Positions 53,253-62,583 of a stretch of DNA of 64,000 nt are shown here, piece by piece (the stretch's first letter is position 1; each line of letters opens with the position of its first letter). The stretch covers positions 310,001 through 374,000 of the forward strand of contig NZ_CANMTE010000004.1 in assembly GCF_947500795.1 (NCBI RefSeq). The letters are read 5' to 3'. This DNA comes from an uncultured Gelidibacter sp. GTDB lineage: Bacteria > Bacteroidota > Bacteroidia > Flavobacteriales > Flavobacteriaceae. A program made the position numbers and the translations under genes. The notes beneath the pieces are model-generated. The model saw only the letters and a list, made by a program, of their open reading frames with translations, was not told where the DNA came from and made no database searches.

Positions 53253-55979
53253 ATGAAACATACATATCACATACAAGGAATGACCTGCAATGGCTGTAGA
53301 AATCATGTTGAACAAACACTTTCCAAAGTGGATGGGGTTACGAATGCTGTAGTAGATTTAGACAAAGCAGAAGCCACTATAGAAATGGCGTCGCATATTT
53401 CTCTCGAAACGTTTCAAAAGGCACTTCAAAAAGATGGTGGTAATTACAGTATTCACCTACCAAAGGTTGATGAGAAGGGAGACATGGTCACCACATATCA
53501 AATTCAAGGCATGACCTGCAACGGTTGTCGGAGCCATGTAGAGCAAATACTATCAAAAGTGGATGGGGTTTCCAATGCTATGGTCGATTTAGAAAAAGCG
53601 GAAGCTACTATTGCCATGTCCACTCACATTCCCCTAAAAACCTTTCAAAAAGCTTTAAAAGAAGATGGTGACAGTTATACCATTCACCCATTAGGCACAA
53701 AACCAGCGGAAAAGACTTCTGCCAAAGCTGCAAAAAATGGCAACGGCACTTTTTACTGCCCTATGCATTGTGAAGGTGATAAAACCTACGATAAACCTGG
53801 CGATTGTCCTGTATGCGGAATGGATTTGGTGGAAGAGCAAAACCTATCTGCAGTGACAGCCCAACAATGGACTTGCCCGATGCATCCTGAAGTAATTAAA
53901 GATGAAGCTGGCGCCTGCCCTATTTGCGGCATGGATCTCGTACCTATGGAACCAGATTTGTCTTCTGAAGAAAAGACCTATAAAAAATTATTGAAGAAGT
54001 TTTGGATAGCCGTGGCATTCACGCTACCTATTTTCTTTATCGCCATGAGCGAAATGATTCCAAACAATCCGCTGTATGAGGTGATGGATCAAAAAATGTG
54101 GAATTGGATCCAATTCGGATTATCGATTCCGGTGGTATTCTACGCTACCTGGAAGTTCTTTGAACGCGCCTATCGCAGTATCAAAACCTGGAACCTCAAC
54201 ATGTTTACTCTCATTGGCATTGGTGCCGGTGTGGCGTGGCTTTTCAGTGTCTTCGGGATGTTAGTTCCTGATTTTTTCCCTGAACAGTTTAAAACAGAAT
54301 TTGGCGCGGTTCACGTCTATTTTGAGGCGGCCACAGTGATTCTTACCTTGGTATTGATGGGTCAAGTTTTGGAAGCTCGTGCCCATAGTAAAACAAATTC
54401 TGCCGTCAAGGAATTATTAAAACTCGCCCCGAATAAAGCAATCAGAGTTGTTGATGGTGTTGAAGAAGAAGTCTCCATTGATCATATTCATAAAGGCGAT
54501 ATTTTACGTGTTAAACCGGGTGATAAAATCCCTGTGGATGGCGTGGTTACTGAAGGCGAAACCACGGTTGATGAATCGATGATTTCCGGCGAGCCTATTC
54601 CAGTAAATAAAGCATTAGATGATAAAGTGAGCAGCGGCACCATTAATGGCAATCAAACATTTTTGATGAAAGCGGAAAAAGTGGGAAGTGATACCCTACT
54701 CTCTCAAATTATTCAGATGGTTAACGACGCGAGCCGCAGTCGTGCACCAATTCAGAAGTTAGCAGATACCGTTTCTGGGTATTTTGTTCCGGTGGTCGTG
54801 CTCATCTCTGTCATTACATTTTTCGTGTGGGTATTTTGGGGACCAGAACCAGCCTATGTGTACGGTTTGGTCAATGCCATTGCGGTATTAATTATTGCCT
54901 GCCCATGTGCTTTAGGATTGGCCACACCAATGTCCGTTATGGTAGGTGTGGGTAAAGGCGCGCAAAATGGCGTGTTAATTAAAAATGCCGAAGCTCTAGA
55001 AAAAATGGACAAGGTGGACACCTTAATCGTTGATAAAACAGGCACGATTACCGAAGGCAAACCTACTGTAGAAAAGATGGGTTCTTTTAGTGCTGGTCTG
55101 TCTGACATGGATATTGCACACCGCATCGCATCCTTGAACAGTTCCAGCGAGCATCCCCTTGCGGAAGCCACGGTAAAATATGCTAAAGAACAAAAAGTCA
55201 GCATTTCAAAAACAGACAAGTTCAGCGCGGTCACCGGAAAAGGCGTGGAAGGTACGGTTAATGGCGAAAAATTAAATTTAGGAAACGCCAAGATGATGGC
55301 CCACGCCAATGCGACAATTTCACCAGAAATGGAAGCAGAAGCACAAGCATTCCAAAAACAAGGGAAAACCGTTTCGTATTTGGCTATAGACGGCAAGGTT
55401 TCGGGCTATGTGGTGATTAGTGATAAAATCAAACAAACCAGTGCGAAAGCCATTAAAGAATTACAGGACAAAGGCATCGCGGTGATTATGCTTACGGGCG
55501 ATAATCATGACACTGCCCAAGCGGTCGCAACGGAATTGAATCTTACCAATTTTATGGCAGGCATGCTACCTGAGGATAAGTTGAAGGAAGTCACCAAACT
55601 GCAGCAACAAGGCAAAGTGGTAGCGATGGCTGGCGACGGCATTAATGATGCGCCTGCGCTTGCTAAAAGTGATGTAGGCATTGCGATGGGCACAGGAACC
55701 GATGTTGCCATTGAAAGTGCGATGATCACCTTGGTAAAAGGCGATTTACACGGCATTGTTAAAGCACGGAATTTGAGTCATGCCGTGATGCGCAATATTA
55801 AACAGAATCTATTTTTTGCTTTGATTTATAACACCCTTGGGGTTCCTGTTGCGGCAGGTGTTTTATTCCCATTTTTCGGAATATTATTATCGCCAATGAT
55901 TGCGGCATTGGCTATGAGTTTTAGTTCTGTGTCCGTTATAGGAAATGCACTTAGACTACGCTCAAAATCAATCGGATAA
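53253..55979 (+). CDS. copA: Copper-translocating P1B-type ATPase
   Basis: ATPase of 908 residues exporting Cu(I)/Ag(I) from the cytoplasm. Order: two HMA domains with GMTCNGCR (C12/C15 and C89/C92), two heavy-metal-binding YHS-like modules (FYCPMHCEGDKTYDKPGDCPVCGMDL about 167-192; WTCPMHPEVIKDEAGACPICGMDL about 206-229), then TM helices with the ion motif CPC (C550-P-C552), phosphorylation loop DKTGTIT (D594) and the hinge GDGINDAPALA. The two HMA domains are nearly identical, suggesting a recent duplication. It follows 195 bases after the haem gene, with no strong promoter seen. Confidence 0.95.
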   Translation: MKHTYHIQGMTCNGCRNHVEQTLSKVDGVTNAVVDLDKAEATIEMASHISLETFQKALQKDGGNYSIHLPKVDEKGDMVTTYQIQGMTCNGCRSHVEQILSKVDGVSNAMVDLEKAEATIAMSTHIPLKTFQKALKEDGDSYTIHPLGTKPAEKTSAKAAKNGNGTFYCPMHCEGDKTYDKPGDCPVCGMDLVEEQNLSAVTAQQWTCPMHPEVIKDEAGACPICGMDLVPMEPDLSSEEKTYKKLLKKFWIAVAFTLPIFFIAMSEMIPNNPLYEVMDQKMWNWIQFGLSIPVVFYATWKFFERAYRSIKTWNLNMFTLIGIGAGVAWLFSVFGMLVPDFFPEQFKTEFGAVHVYFEAATVILTLVLMGQVLEARAHSKTNSAVKELLKLAPNKAIRVVDGVEEEVSIDHIHKGDILRVKPGDKIPVDGVVTEGETTVDESMISGEPIPVNKALDDKVSSGTINGNQTFLMKAEKVGSDTLLSQIIQMVNDASRSRAPIQKLADTVSGYFVPVVVLISVITFFVWVFWGPEPAYVYGLVNAIAVLIIACPCALGLATPMSVMVGVGKGAQNGVLIKNAEALEKMDKVDTLIVDKTGTITEGKPTVEKMGSFSAGLSDMDIAHRIASLNSSSEHPLAEATVKYAKEQKVSISKTDKFSAVTGKGVEGTVNGEKLNLGNAKMMAHANATISPEMEAEAQAFQKQGKTVSYLAIDGKVSGYVVISDKIKQTSAKAIKELQDKGIAVIMLTGDNHDTAQAVATELNLTNFMAGMLPEDKLKEVTKLQQQGKVVAMAGDGINDAPALAKSDVGIAMGTGTDVAIESAMITLVKGDLHGIVKARNLSHAVMRNIKQNLFFALIYNTLGVPVAAGVLFPFFGILLSPMIAALAMSFSSVSVIGNALRLRSKSIG

Positions 55980-55998
55980 TCATTTAAAACCAAACACA

Positions 55999-56493
55999 AT
56001 GGAAGAGGATCACACAAGGAAACAACACAACATGAAGAAAAATCAATACACCAAATTTGTAGGTATGCTGGCAGCATCGTTTGTAGCGATGTACATCACC
56101 ATGTATTTAAACACCTACGCTTTTGACCATGTATATTTTAGCTTGACGCGTTTTTACATGTCATGTCTGGGTATTTCTGCCATGGCCATAATTATGTTCG
56201 TGGCCATGCGAAATATGTATCAAAATAAGAAAAAGAATATGGCTATCATATTTGGGAGTATCGCCCTATTTATTGGTGCATTCAGCTTAGTGCGCGCTCA
56301 GGCACCAATTGTTGGTGATGTGTTATGGATGAAAGCGATGATTCCGCACCATTCCATTGCCATTCTGACCAGTGAGCGTGCTGCTATTAAAGATCCTGAA
56401 GTCAAACAACTGGCTGATGATATCATCAAGGCTCAGAGAAAAGAAATTGAAGACATGAAAAAGATGATTAACCGTTTACAAAATGAAAATTAG
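55999..56493 (+). CDS. Membrane-anchored DUF305 protein
   Basis: 165 residues from ATG 55999. Three hydrophobic helices (KFVGMLAASFVAMYITMYL; FYMSCLGISAMAIIMFVAM; MAIIFGSIALFIGAFSLV) precede a DUF305 segment (VLWMKAMIPHHSIAILTSERAAI) followed by a coiled C-terminal helix. DUF305 proteins carry HH and Met residues and some bind Cu(I). The membrane form would keep a copper-binding helix near CusB or the ATPase. The frame extends upstream into the ATPase gene; ATG 55999 (MEEDHTRK) or 56032 are the realistic starts. Confidence 0.8.
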   Translation: MEEDHTRKQHNMKKNQYTKFVGMLAASFVAMYITMYLNTYAFDHVYFSLTRFYMSCLGISAMAIIMFVAMRNMYQNKKKNMAIIFGSIALFIGAFSLVRAQAPIVGDVLWMKAMIPHHSIAILTSERAAIKDPEVKQLADDIIKAQRKEIEDMKKMINRLQNEN

Positions 56494-56498
56494 AACTA

Positions 56499-58226
56499 AT
56501 GAATAAACAGATTTTAACTATCAGTATTGCAGTTGTTGTTGGTCTTTTGGCAGGCTGGCTCATATTTGGAAATAAGGATGCAGCATCCAAAAATGCTGCT
56601 GACCAGCATGATCACGCAGGAGAAACTGCAGCTCAAATGTGGACCTGCTCCATGCACCCACAAATTATGCAGGCTGAACCGGGCGATTGTCCGTTATGTG
56701 GTATGGACCTTACTCCGGCCGAATCGGGTGCTGATGGTCTTGCCATGAATGAGATAAAAATGACCGAAAATGCGATGGCCTTGGCAAATATCCAAACAAC
56801 GGTTGTGGGGAGTGCAGTTGCTGATGATGCTGCTGACGGCATGATTTCACTATCCGGAAAAATTGCGATCAACGAAGAAAACAAGTCGGTGCAATCGAGT
56901 TATTTTGACGGGCGTATTGAACGCTTGAATGTGAGTTATGAAGGGCAACAAGTCAACAGAGGACAATTGCTAGCTACCATTTATGCACCAAACTTAGTGG
57001 CCGCACAACAGGAATTAATTACCACGGCGTCGTTAAAAGCATCACAACCTGCTTTATATAACGCTGTTCGCAATAAATTAAAAAATTGGAAACTGTCCGA
57101 AAAACAAATTGACGCTATTGAAACATCAGGCAAAGTATTGGAAAATTTCCCAATCTATGCGACAGTTTCCGGTACCGTTTCAGAAGTCATGGCCAGAGAA
57201 GGCGATTATGTGAAGCAAGGGCAACCTATTCTTAAAGTGAGTAATTTAAACTCCGTGTGGGCACAATTTGATGCTTATGAAAGTCAAATTTCAAACTTAA
57301 AGGAAGGCCAAAAGATTAAGGTGGTTGCCAATGCGTATCCAACTAAAGAGTTTGATGCAACGGTATCGTTTATTGACCCGATGTTAAATAATGCTACACG
57401 TACGGTGACGGTAAGAGCGACCCTTAAAAACACGGACGACTTGTTTAAACCTGGAATGTTTGTGACCGGAAAAATCAAAGGTGCAACAACAGCCAGCAGC
57501 GAGATGTTAACCATTCCTGCAAGCGCGGTTATGTGGACGGGAGAACGCTCATTGGTATATGTAAAGACGGATCCTAATGCCCCAGTTTTTGAAATGCGCG
57601 AAGTGACTATTGGGAATCGTAATGGTTCACAATATACAATCACTAAAGGTTTGAACAACGGCGATGAGATTGTCACCAACGGAACGTTTACCGTAGATGC
57701 TGCAGCACAATTGCAAGGTAAAAACTCGATGATGAATAAAGGAAAGGAAAAACATGCTCAGGTGCCACTTTCTGAAATGAAAATTGAATTGTCAGAAAAA
57801 TTCCAAAAAGAGTTTATGAAGATTCTCAATCCTTATCTTCAAATGAAAGATGCTTTTGTTGCAAGTGATGCCAAACAGATTTCAGCCCACGCTAAAACGA
57901 CGTTAAAAGCGCTTAAATCATTAAAATTAGAGGATTTAGGACAGACGGAAAAAGCCCATATGATTAAAAGTATTGAAATGGTTGAGGTCATTTCAAAGAA
58001 TGACGATTTGGATAATCAACGTGAACATTTCGTCATCTTAAATGAAAATTTAGTGCCAATAGCGATGAACGTCAAAATATTAGACGCGGCACTTTATGTT
58101 CAAAAATGTCCGATGGCCAATAACGATAAAGGCGCCATTTGGTTGAGCCACGAAGAAGCGGTCAGAAATCCGTATTATGGAGACCAAATGATGACCTGCG
58201 GAAGTGTGATTGAAACCGTAAAATAA
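56499..58226 (+). CDS. cusB: CusB-type periplasmic adaptor with C-terminal DUF3347
   Basis: Membrane-fusion adaptor of the CusCBA pump, 575 residues. An N-terminal anchor helix is followed by a metal-binding module (WTCSMHPQIMQAEPGDCPLCGMDLTP, about 48-73), the HlyD core (VQSSYFDGRIERLNVSYEGQQVNRGQLLATIYAPNLVAAQQEL; VREGDYVKQG-type lipoyl halves, seen as REGDYVKQGQPILKVSNL) and the beta-barrel domain. The last 140 residues are a DUF3347 domain (QREHFVILNENL; YVQKCPMANNDKGAIWLSHEEAVRNPYYGDQMMTCGSV). Its cusA and cusC partners are about 8 kb upstream. Last gene of the island, ended by the terminator at 58287. Confidence 0.92.
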   Translation: MNKQILTISIAVVVGLLAGWLIFGNKDAASKNAADQHDHAGETAAQMWTCSMHPQIMQAEPGDCPLCGMDLTPAESGADGLAMNEIKMTENAMALANIQTTVVGSAVADDAADGMISLSGKIAINEENKSVQSSYFDGRIERLNVSYEGQQVNRGQLLATIYAPNLVAAQQELITTASLKASQPALYNAVRNKLKNWKLSEKQIDAIETSGKVLENFPIYATVSGTVSEVMAREGDYVKQGQPILKVSNLNSVWAQFDAYESQISNLKEGQKIKVVANAYPTKEFDATVSFIDPMLNNATRTVTVRATLKNTDDLFKPGMFVTGKIKGATTASSEMLTIPASAVMWTGERSLVYVKTDPNAPVFEMREVTIGNRNGSQYTITKGLNNGDEIVTNGTFTVDAAAQLQGKNSMMNKGKEKHAQVPLSEMKIELSEKFQKEFMKILNPYLQMKDAFVASDAKQISAHAKTTLKALKSLKLEDLGQTEKAHMIKSIEMVEVISKNDDLDNQREHFVILNENLVPIAMNVKILDAALYVQKCPMANNDKGAIWLSHEEAVRNPYYGDQMMTCGSVIETVK

Positions 58227-58286
58227 GTGTTGAAATCGTTAAGATTGTAAGCTTATAAAAAGCGACGCAGACACCATAAATCAAAT

Positions 58287-58330
58287 AAAAACCCGACAAG
58301 AGCATCTCAAATGTTCGCGTCGGGTTTTTT
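58287..58330 (+). terminator. Rho-independent terminator of the copper island
   Basis: AAAACCCGAC (58287-58296 region) pairs with GTCGGGTTTT (58319-58328) and a GAGCAT/ATGTTC inner stem adds to it; T and A tracts flank it on both sides, so it could serve the convergent symporter gene too. Confidence 0.8.
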
Positions 58331-58367
58331 AATTATGATCAACCATCACTCAAATGAGCGTGTTTTA

Positions 58368-60470
58368 TCAATCGTTAGATTTGATAAATTTCGGATTGAT
58401 ATAGAGTTTTCCTTCCTTTAATTTTTTCCAATATGCTTTCATATCCGCGTTAATTTCAGGCGCCATAATATACAAGCCTATAATATTTGGAAAGGACATG
58501 GCGAGAATCATCATATCAGCAAAACTCAACACGGCACCTAAACTTACGGACGCCCCTAATACGACGAATAACAAATACAAGACTTTATACACCAGTTCCA
58601 ATTTTTTACTTCTTCCAAAAAGGTAGCTCCAAGAACGCATCCCGTAATAGGACCATGATACCATCGTAGAAAATGCAAATAAGAATACGGCAATGGCCAA
58701 TACGGAAGGGAACCAAGATACCACACTACCAAAAGCATCGGCCGTAAGTTCCACGCCTCCCAATCCGCTGCTAGTTTCATGCATTCCGGTAAATATGAGC
58801 ACCAAAGCGGTCATGGTACACACCAACATCGTATCAATAAAAGGTTCCACCAAAGAGGTGAATCCGTCAGCAATAGGGTGATTTGTTTTGGACGCACTAT
58901 GGGCGATTGCGGCTGAACCAACTCCAGCTTCACTCGAGAAGGCCGCACGTTGCAAGCCTATAATCAACACGCCAATAAAGCCACCTTTTAATGCTTCCGC
59001 AGAAAAAGCACCATCTACTATCGCCATAAAAGCACCGCCAATAAACTCGAAGTGATATCCGATGACCACCAAACAACCCACCACATAAAAAATGGCCATA
59101 ATTGGAACCACTTTGGCAGTTACTTTAGCAATACTTTTAATGCCGCCAATAATCACAGCGCCTACTAATAAAGCAAATCCGACACCGAACCAAAATCCGT
59201 GGCCTTGTAAAAATGGAAGTTCTTCAGAAACAATTTTAAACGCCTGATTGGATTGTAGCATATTTCCACCACCAAACGATGCGCCTACACCAAGCACTGC
59301 AAAAAGTATGGCCAAGAACTTCCCTAATTTCTTAAGGTTTCTTTTCTCCAATCCATAGCGCAGATAGTTCATCGGTCCACCAAAAATTCGGCCGTCCTCA
59401 TCAATAATACGGTATTTTACACCTAAGGTACATTCGGCAAATTTTAGCGACATTCCGAAAAATCCAGCGAGGAACATCCAAAAAGTAGCTCCTGCCCCAC
59501 CTAAGGAAATAGCTACGGCAACACCTGCAATATTTCCTAAACCTACGGTTGCAGAAACGGCGGTAGCCATTGCCTGAAAGTGCGTTATGGTTCCGGGCGC
59601 ATTAGGATCGTCGTACTTTCCTCGTGCTAAATCTAGCGAATGTTTAAATCCGCGGATATTAACAAATTTCAATCTCAGGGTAAAAAAGATACTTCCCAAG
59701 ATGAGCCAAATAACAATGAACGGAATGTTTTTGGTTTTTACATCGCCATTAGGATGTAATAAGGGTTGCGGCGTATCAAAATTAATTTTCGCTACAAGAG
59801 GCGATTTAAAAGATCCCGTTTCCGGCTTTCTTGAAACTATGGTGCCTTCTTTGGTCACCTGTTCTAAAGCGCCTTCAGCGGTGGCATACACAAAAAATTC
59901 TTGATTGGCATTGCTTTCTAAAACCGCAATTTTGTCGCCAGCCTTTACGCGACTGCCATCAGCCACAAGCCATTTTTTGAATGTATATTTCTGATCAGAA
60001 GTGATGTCTTTGGCCGATAAGGGTAAATTTCGATGTGAGGCATATACAACAGGATCATAGAGGCCAGCCGTTGCAAAAGCATCCCAAAAGAGTACAGCAC
60101 CTAACACATCTACTGCAGGCTGCACTTTACTGTTAAAAATTTCCGTGATGGATTCCGCAGGAATTTTAAAGGTTTTGGAGATTTTAGTTCCGTTGGCATC
60201 ACTGACTGTTACGGAATGTTCCATGCCTTCAATTAATCCCACAGATTCGGCATCATCTAAGGGCGTGTTGATATTACTCCATTTGTATTGATAAGGTGCT
60301 ACCCCACCTGTCACCTCAACTTTTGCTACACCATCATTAATTTCAGAGGAGGGATTGTGCAACGCTATAGTAACGGACATCCCATTGGAAGACCCGTTCT
60401 GAGCACTAGTATTAGAAAAGGTAATGAACAACAGTGCCACAAGGGCAAATAGCCTAGATTTTATCATCAA
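58368..60470 (-). CDS. AGCS sodium:alanine/glycine symporter with N-terminal SprB/lipoyl-like extension
   Basis: 700 residues, about 200 more than typical AGCS transporters. A signal peptide (to TSAQ) is followed by a SprB/PKD-like segment (VTGGVAPYQYKWSN; VTVSDANGT), then a lipoyl/biotinyl-like hairpin fold (YTFKKWLVADGSRVKAGDKIAVLESN; EGALEQVTKEGTIV) in which the modified lysine position is not Lys. The transporter part starts near 250: FQAMATAVSATVGLGNIAGVAVAISLGG and GVGSAAIAHSASKTNHP are the AGCS signatures. It imports alanine or glycine with sodium. The extension suggests a periplasmic regulatory domain. It is convergent with the copper island. Confidence 0.88.
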   Translation of the reverse strand: MMIKSRLFALVALLFITFSNTSAQNGSSNGMSVTIALHNPSSEINDGVAKVEVTGGVAPYQYKWSNINTPLDDAESVGLIEGMEHSVTVSDANGTKISKTFKIPAESITEIFNSKVQPAVDVLGAVLFWDAFATAGLYDPVVYASHRNLPLSAKDITSDQKYTFKKWLVADGSRVKAGDKIAVLESNANQEFFVYATAEGALEQVTKEGTIVSRKPETGSFKSPLVAKINFDTPQPLLHPNGDVKTKNIPFIVIWLILGSIFFTLRLKFVNIRGFKHSLDLARGKYDDPNAPGTITHFQAMATAVSATVGLGNIAGVAVAISLGGAGATFWMFLAGFFGMSLKFAECTLGVKYRIIDEDGRIFGGPMNYLRYGLEKRNLKKLGKFLAILFAVLGVGASFGGGNMLQSNQAFKIVSEELPFLQGHGFWFGVGFALLVGAVIIGGIKSIAKVTAKVVPIMAIFYVVGCLVVIGYHFEFIGGAFMAIVDGAFSAEALKGGFIGVLIIGLQRAAFSSEAGVGSAAIAHSASKTNHPIADGFTSLVEPFIDTMLVCTMTALVLIFTGMHETSSGLGGVELTADAFGSVVSWFPSVLAIAVFLFAFSTMVSWSYYGMRSWSYLFGRSKKLELVYKVLYLLFVVLGASVSLGAVLSFADMMILAMSFPNIIGLYIMAPEINADMKAYWKKLKEGKLYINPKFIKSND

Positions 60471-60850
60471 ATAATTTAAAAGTTTTGGATTTACATACGG
60501 ATTATCACAATATTAACAATAAAAAGAGGCTCTCCCAAGGCAATCTGAGTGTTTTTTGAAATTTTGCGAAGATTCAAAATGCAAACACCACCATCTAAAC
60601 ACCTGATTTATTGATGATTCAATAATGACACCCATAAAATTTATAAAATATCCCCATAAATGGCTATCCGCAGTTGTGATTTGGTAAAAATCGATTAGAA
60701 GATTGAGCGTGCGATAATTGTCCGGCAATAGTGCCAACTCCTCAAGATAAAAATGTAGCAAAAGCACTTCTTGATCATTCCATTTTCGCTAAATTAGAGG
60801 TGTTAATCAATCCACAGGCTTAATAAAAAAGCTAAATTCAACTATCACTC
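60471..60850. other. Intergenic region before the zinc-ribbon gene
   Basis: 380 bases between divergent genes. The minus-strand frame at 60513-60767 was not accepted: it has no recognised domain or secretion signal. No clear promoter element was found. Confidence 0.5.
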
Positions 60851-61159
60851 ATGAAAACTTGCCCCAATTGTAAATCAGACGTAGAGGATCATTTTGAATT
60901 GTGCTGGAACTGTAATTATAGTTTTTCAGAACAACGCGTCATGACCACAGCAGAACTTACACAAACAAAACCTACCCGAGACCTTAAGTGTTTAAGATGC
61001 GCAACGCCAATGGAAGATTCTGGGCGTTTCAAATTTCATGAAGGTGATCGTGTTGGGTTTTATGGCAGCATCTTTGAACTCTTCCAAAATAGAGAAGCCT
61101 TTGATGTATACCATTGTAAAAATTGTGGCAAAGTGGAGTTCTTTCTGCCTATGGATTGA
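60851..61159 (+). CDS. Zinc-ribbon domain protein
   Basis: Small protein of 102 residues. An N-terminal zinc ribbon (CPNCKSDVEDHFELCWNCNYSF) and a C-terminal Cys pair set (CLRCATPM and YHCKNCGKVEFF) suggest two metal sites; the rest (GRFKFHEGDRVGFYGSIFELFQNREAFDVY) is unassigned. Flavobacterial proteins of this build are uncharacterised. Followed after 42 bases by an NTF2-like gene, so possibly co-transcribed. Confidence 0.75.
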   Translation: MKTCPNCKSDVEDHFELCWNCNYSFSEQRVMTTAELTQTKPTRDLKCLRCATPMEDSGRFKFHEGDRVGFYGSIFELFQNREAFDVYHCKNCGKVEFFLPMD

Positions 61160-61201
61160 TGCATTTAGGAAGCAATATATATTTTAAAACGAGATGTCCT
61201 T

Positions 61202-61564
61202 ATGACAAAACAAGAAATCGCCGAATCCTTTTTAATGCTGGCCGGCACCGGGAAAGTGGCAGAAGCATTTGACACGCATGTTGCCGCCGATTTTATCCAT
61301 CATAATCAATATTTTGAAGGAACTCGAGACGCTTTACAAAAAGCCATGGCGGATGCCCATCAAACGAGCCCTAACAAGTCCATCGACATTAAATTTAGTT
61401 ATAGAGATCAGGATACGGTTATTACCCATTCGCTCGTCATCAAAGAGGACATGGACATCGCGGTGGTCCACATCTTCCGATTTAGCGGAGACAAAATTGT
61501 AGAGTTATGGGATTTAGGGCAGGTGATTGCCAAGGATTCCCCTAATCACTATGGATTGTTTTAG
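61202..61564 (+). CDS. NTF2-like/SnoaL-like protein
   Basis: A 120-residue single-domain protein of the NTF2-like/SnoaL fold (YIEFF-like FIHHNQYFEGTRDALQKAMADAH; VVHIFRFSGDKIVELWDLGQVI). Members include polyketide cyclases and steroid isomerases, but many have unknown substrates. No signal peptide is evident. Confidence 0.82.
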   Translation: MTKQEIAESFLMLAGTGKVAEAFDTHVAADFIHHNQYFEGTRDALQKAMADAHQTSPNKSIDIKFSYRDQDTVITHSLVIKEDMDIAVVHIFRFSGDKIVELWDLGQVIAKDSPNHYGLF

Positions 61565-61643
61565 ACAACAAATCGCTGACTTCAATTTCAATCGACACCA
61601 TAATTTTTCTAAGCCTATTTTTTAATGCCTGTTATAAACCTGA

Positions 61644-61681
61644 AAAAGGAAGCACAGTATTTGTTAACGGTGCTTCCTTTT
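61644..61681. terminator. Terminator shared by convergent genes
   Basis: AAAAGGAAGCAC (61644-61655) and GTGCTTCCTTTT (61670-61681) form a perfect 12-base stem with a 14-base loop, between the NTF2-like and DUF5602-like genes, so it can stop both. Confidence 0.85.
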
Positions 61682-61701
61682 AGTACTAGTGCAATATTTT
61701 T

Positions 61702-62556
61702 TTAACGTGTCACAAAATCGCTTAAGGTGATATACATATTCCCTGTTTTTTCGTTGCGGAAAATGTTGTATTTCGTTGGATAATTATTCCCTGGCTCTTC
61801 GAATTTTCGCGGTTGTGAATAATCGCCACTAAATGAATCGCCTGACAATAAATATTCTACGGTCACCATCGGTTCAATAAAATTATTCATTTGGGCATAG
61901 GTTCCCAAAATCATAACATGGGTAAACGGATTATATCCCGTTTGCCAATCTGCAGGAACCCAATGTTTGCCCATCATTCCGTAAACACCACCTGGTCCTG
62001 GGAATTTAAAATAATCAGTAGGCATTTTATCCATATCAGGAAAATAATTGAATGCATTTACAATACTCTGATTGCTACCATCATAATCTGGAATGAGCAA
62101 TCGTTGTTCATTGGTAATGGTGTAAAAATGAAAATCGAAATGTTCCTCCCAAAATACGGGCCCGTGACCTGCGGGTTGGTAGTTCAGTCCCAAATGTTCA
62201 AATGGTGTGAGCTCTTTCGCTTTTTTATGCAATGGCAATACAACGGTCATTTCATGTCCCTCATGCAAAAGCGATAAATCGTTAAAAACTTTAGAGGTGA
62301 GCTCAATTCCTATTTCTTCAGGAAAACCAGCGCTGTTGACGCAAATCCATGAACGGGCTTTACCGCTTCCATACTGAACTTCTGGCCCTTTAAAAACATT
62401 AATGACGTTGGAGCTCCTGTTAGCGAGGTAGTCTTTCGATTTTTCAATCGCAACGCCGTCGTTAGAAAGTGCTTCTTCATCTTGGCTACATGCAAATACA
62501 CCAAAAAGAAGCACAACTATTAAACACTTTCTAAATAGTTTGAATTGTGTTTCCAT
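61702..62556 (-). CDS. TTHB210/DUF5602-like lipoprotein
   Basis: Exported lipoprotein of 284 residues, lipobox VFACS (Cys about 23). The core (GSGKARSWICVNSAGFPEEIGIELT; HLGLNYQPAGHGPVFWEEHFDFHFYTITNEQR) matches my memory of TTHB210-like/DUF5602 proteins, with the HGP and HFDFHFY patches; Thermus TTHB210 is linked to a stress sigma-factor system. The C-terminal part (VYGMMGKHWVPADWQTGYNPFTHVMILGTY) fits. Function is unknown. A nested stem-loop lies just upstream at 62584-62628. Confidence 0.65.
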   Translation of the reverse strand: METQFKLFRKCLIVVLLFGVFACSQDEEALSNDGVAIEKSKDYLANRSSNVINVFKGPEVQYGSGKARSWICVNSAGFPEEIGIELTSKVFNDLSLLHEGHEMTVVLPLHKKAKELTPFEHLGLNYQPAGHGPVFWEEHFDFHFYTITNEQRLLIPDYDGSNQSIVNAFNYFPDMDKMPTDYFKFPGPGGVYGMMGKHWVPADWQTGYNPFTHVMILGTYAQMNNFIEPMVTVEYLLSGDSFSGDYSQPRKFEEPGNNYPTKYNIFRNEKTGNMYITLSDFVTR

Positions 62557-62583
62557 AATACTAAATTTTAAGAATTAATAATT

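Noticed and set aside
60513..60767. 84-codon minus-strand frame upstream of the symporter
   Set aside because: No domain features and no start signals; starts and ends arbitrarily in spacer DNA.
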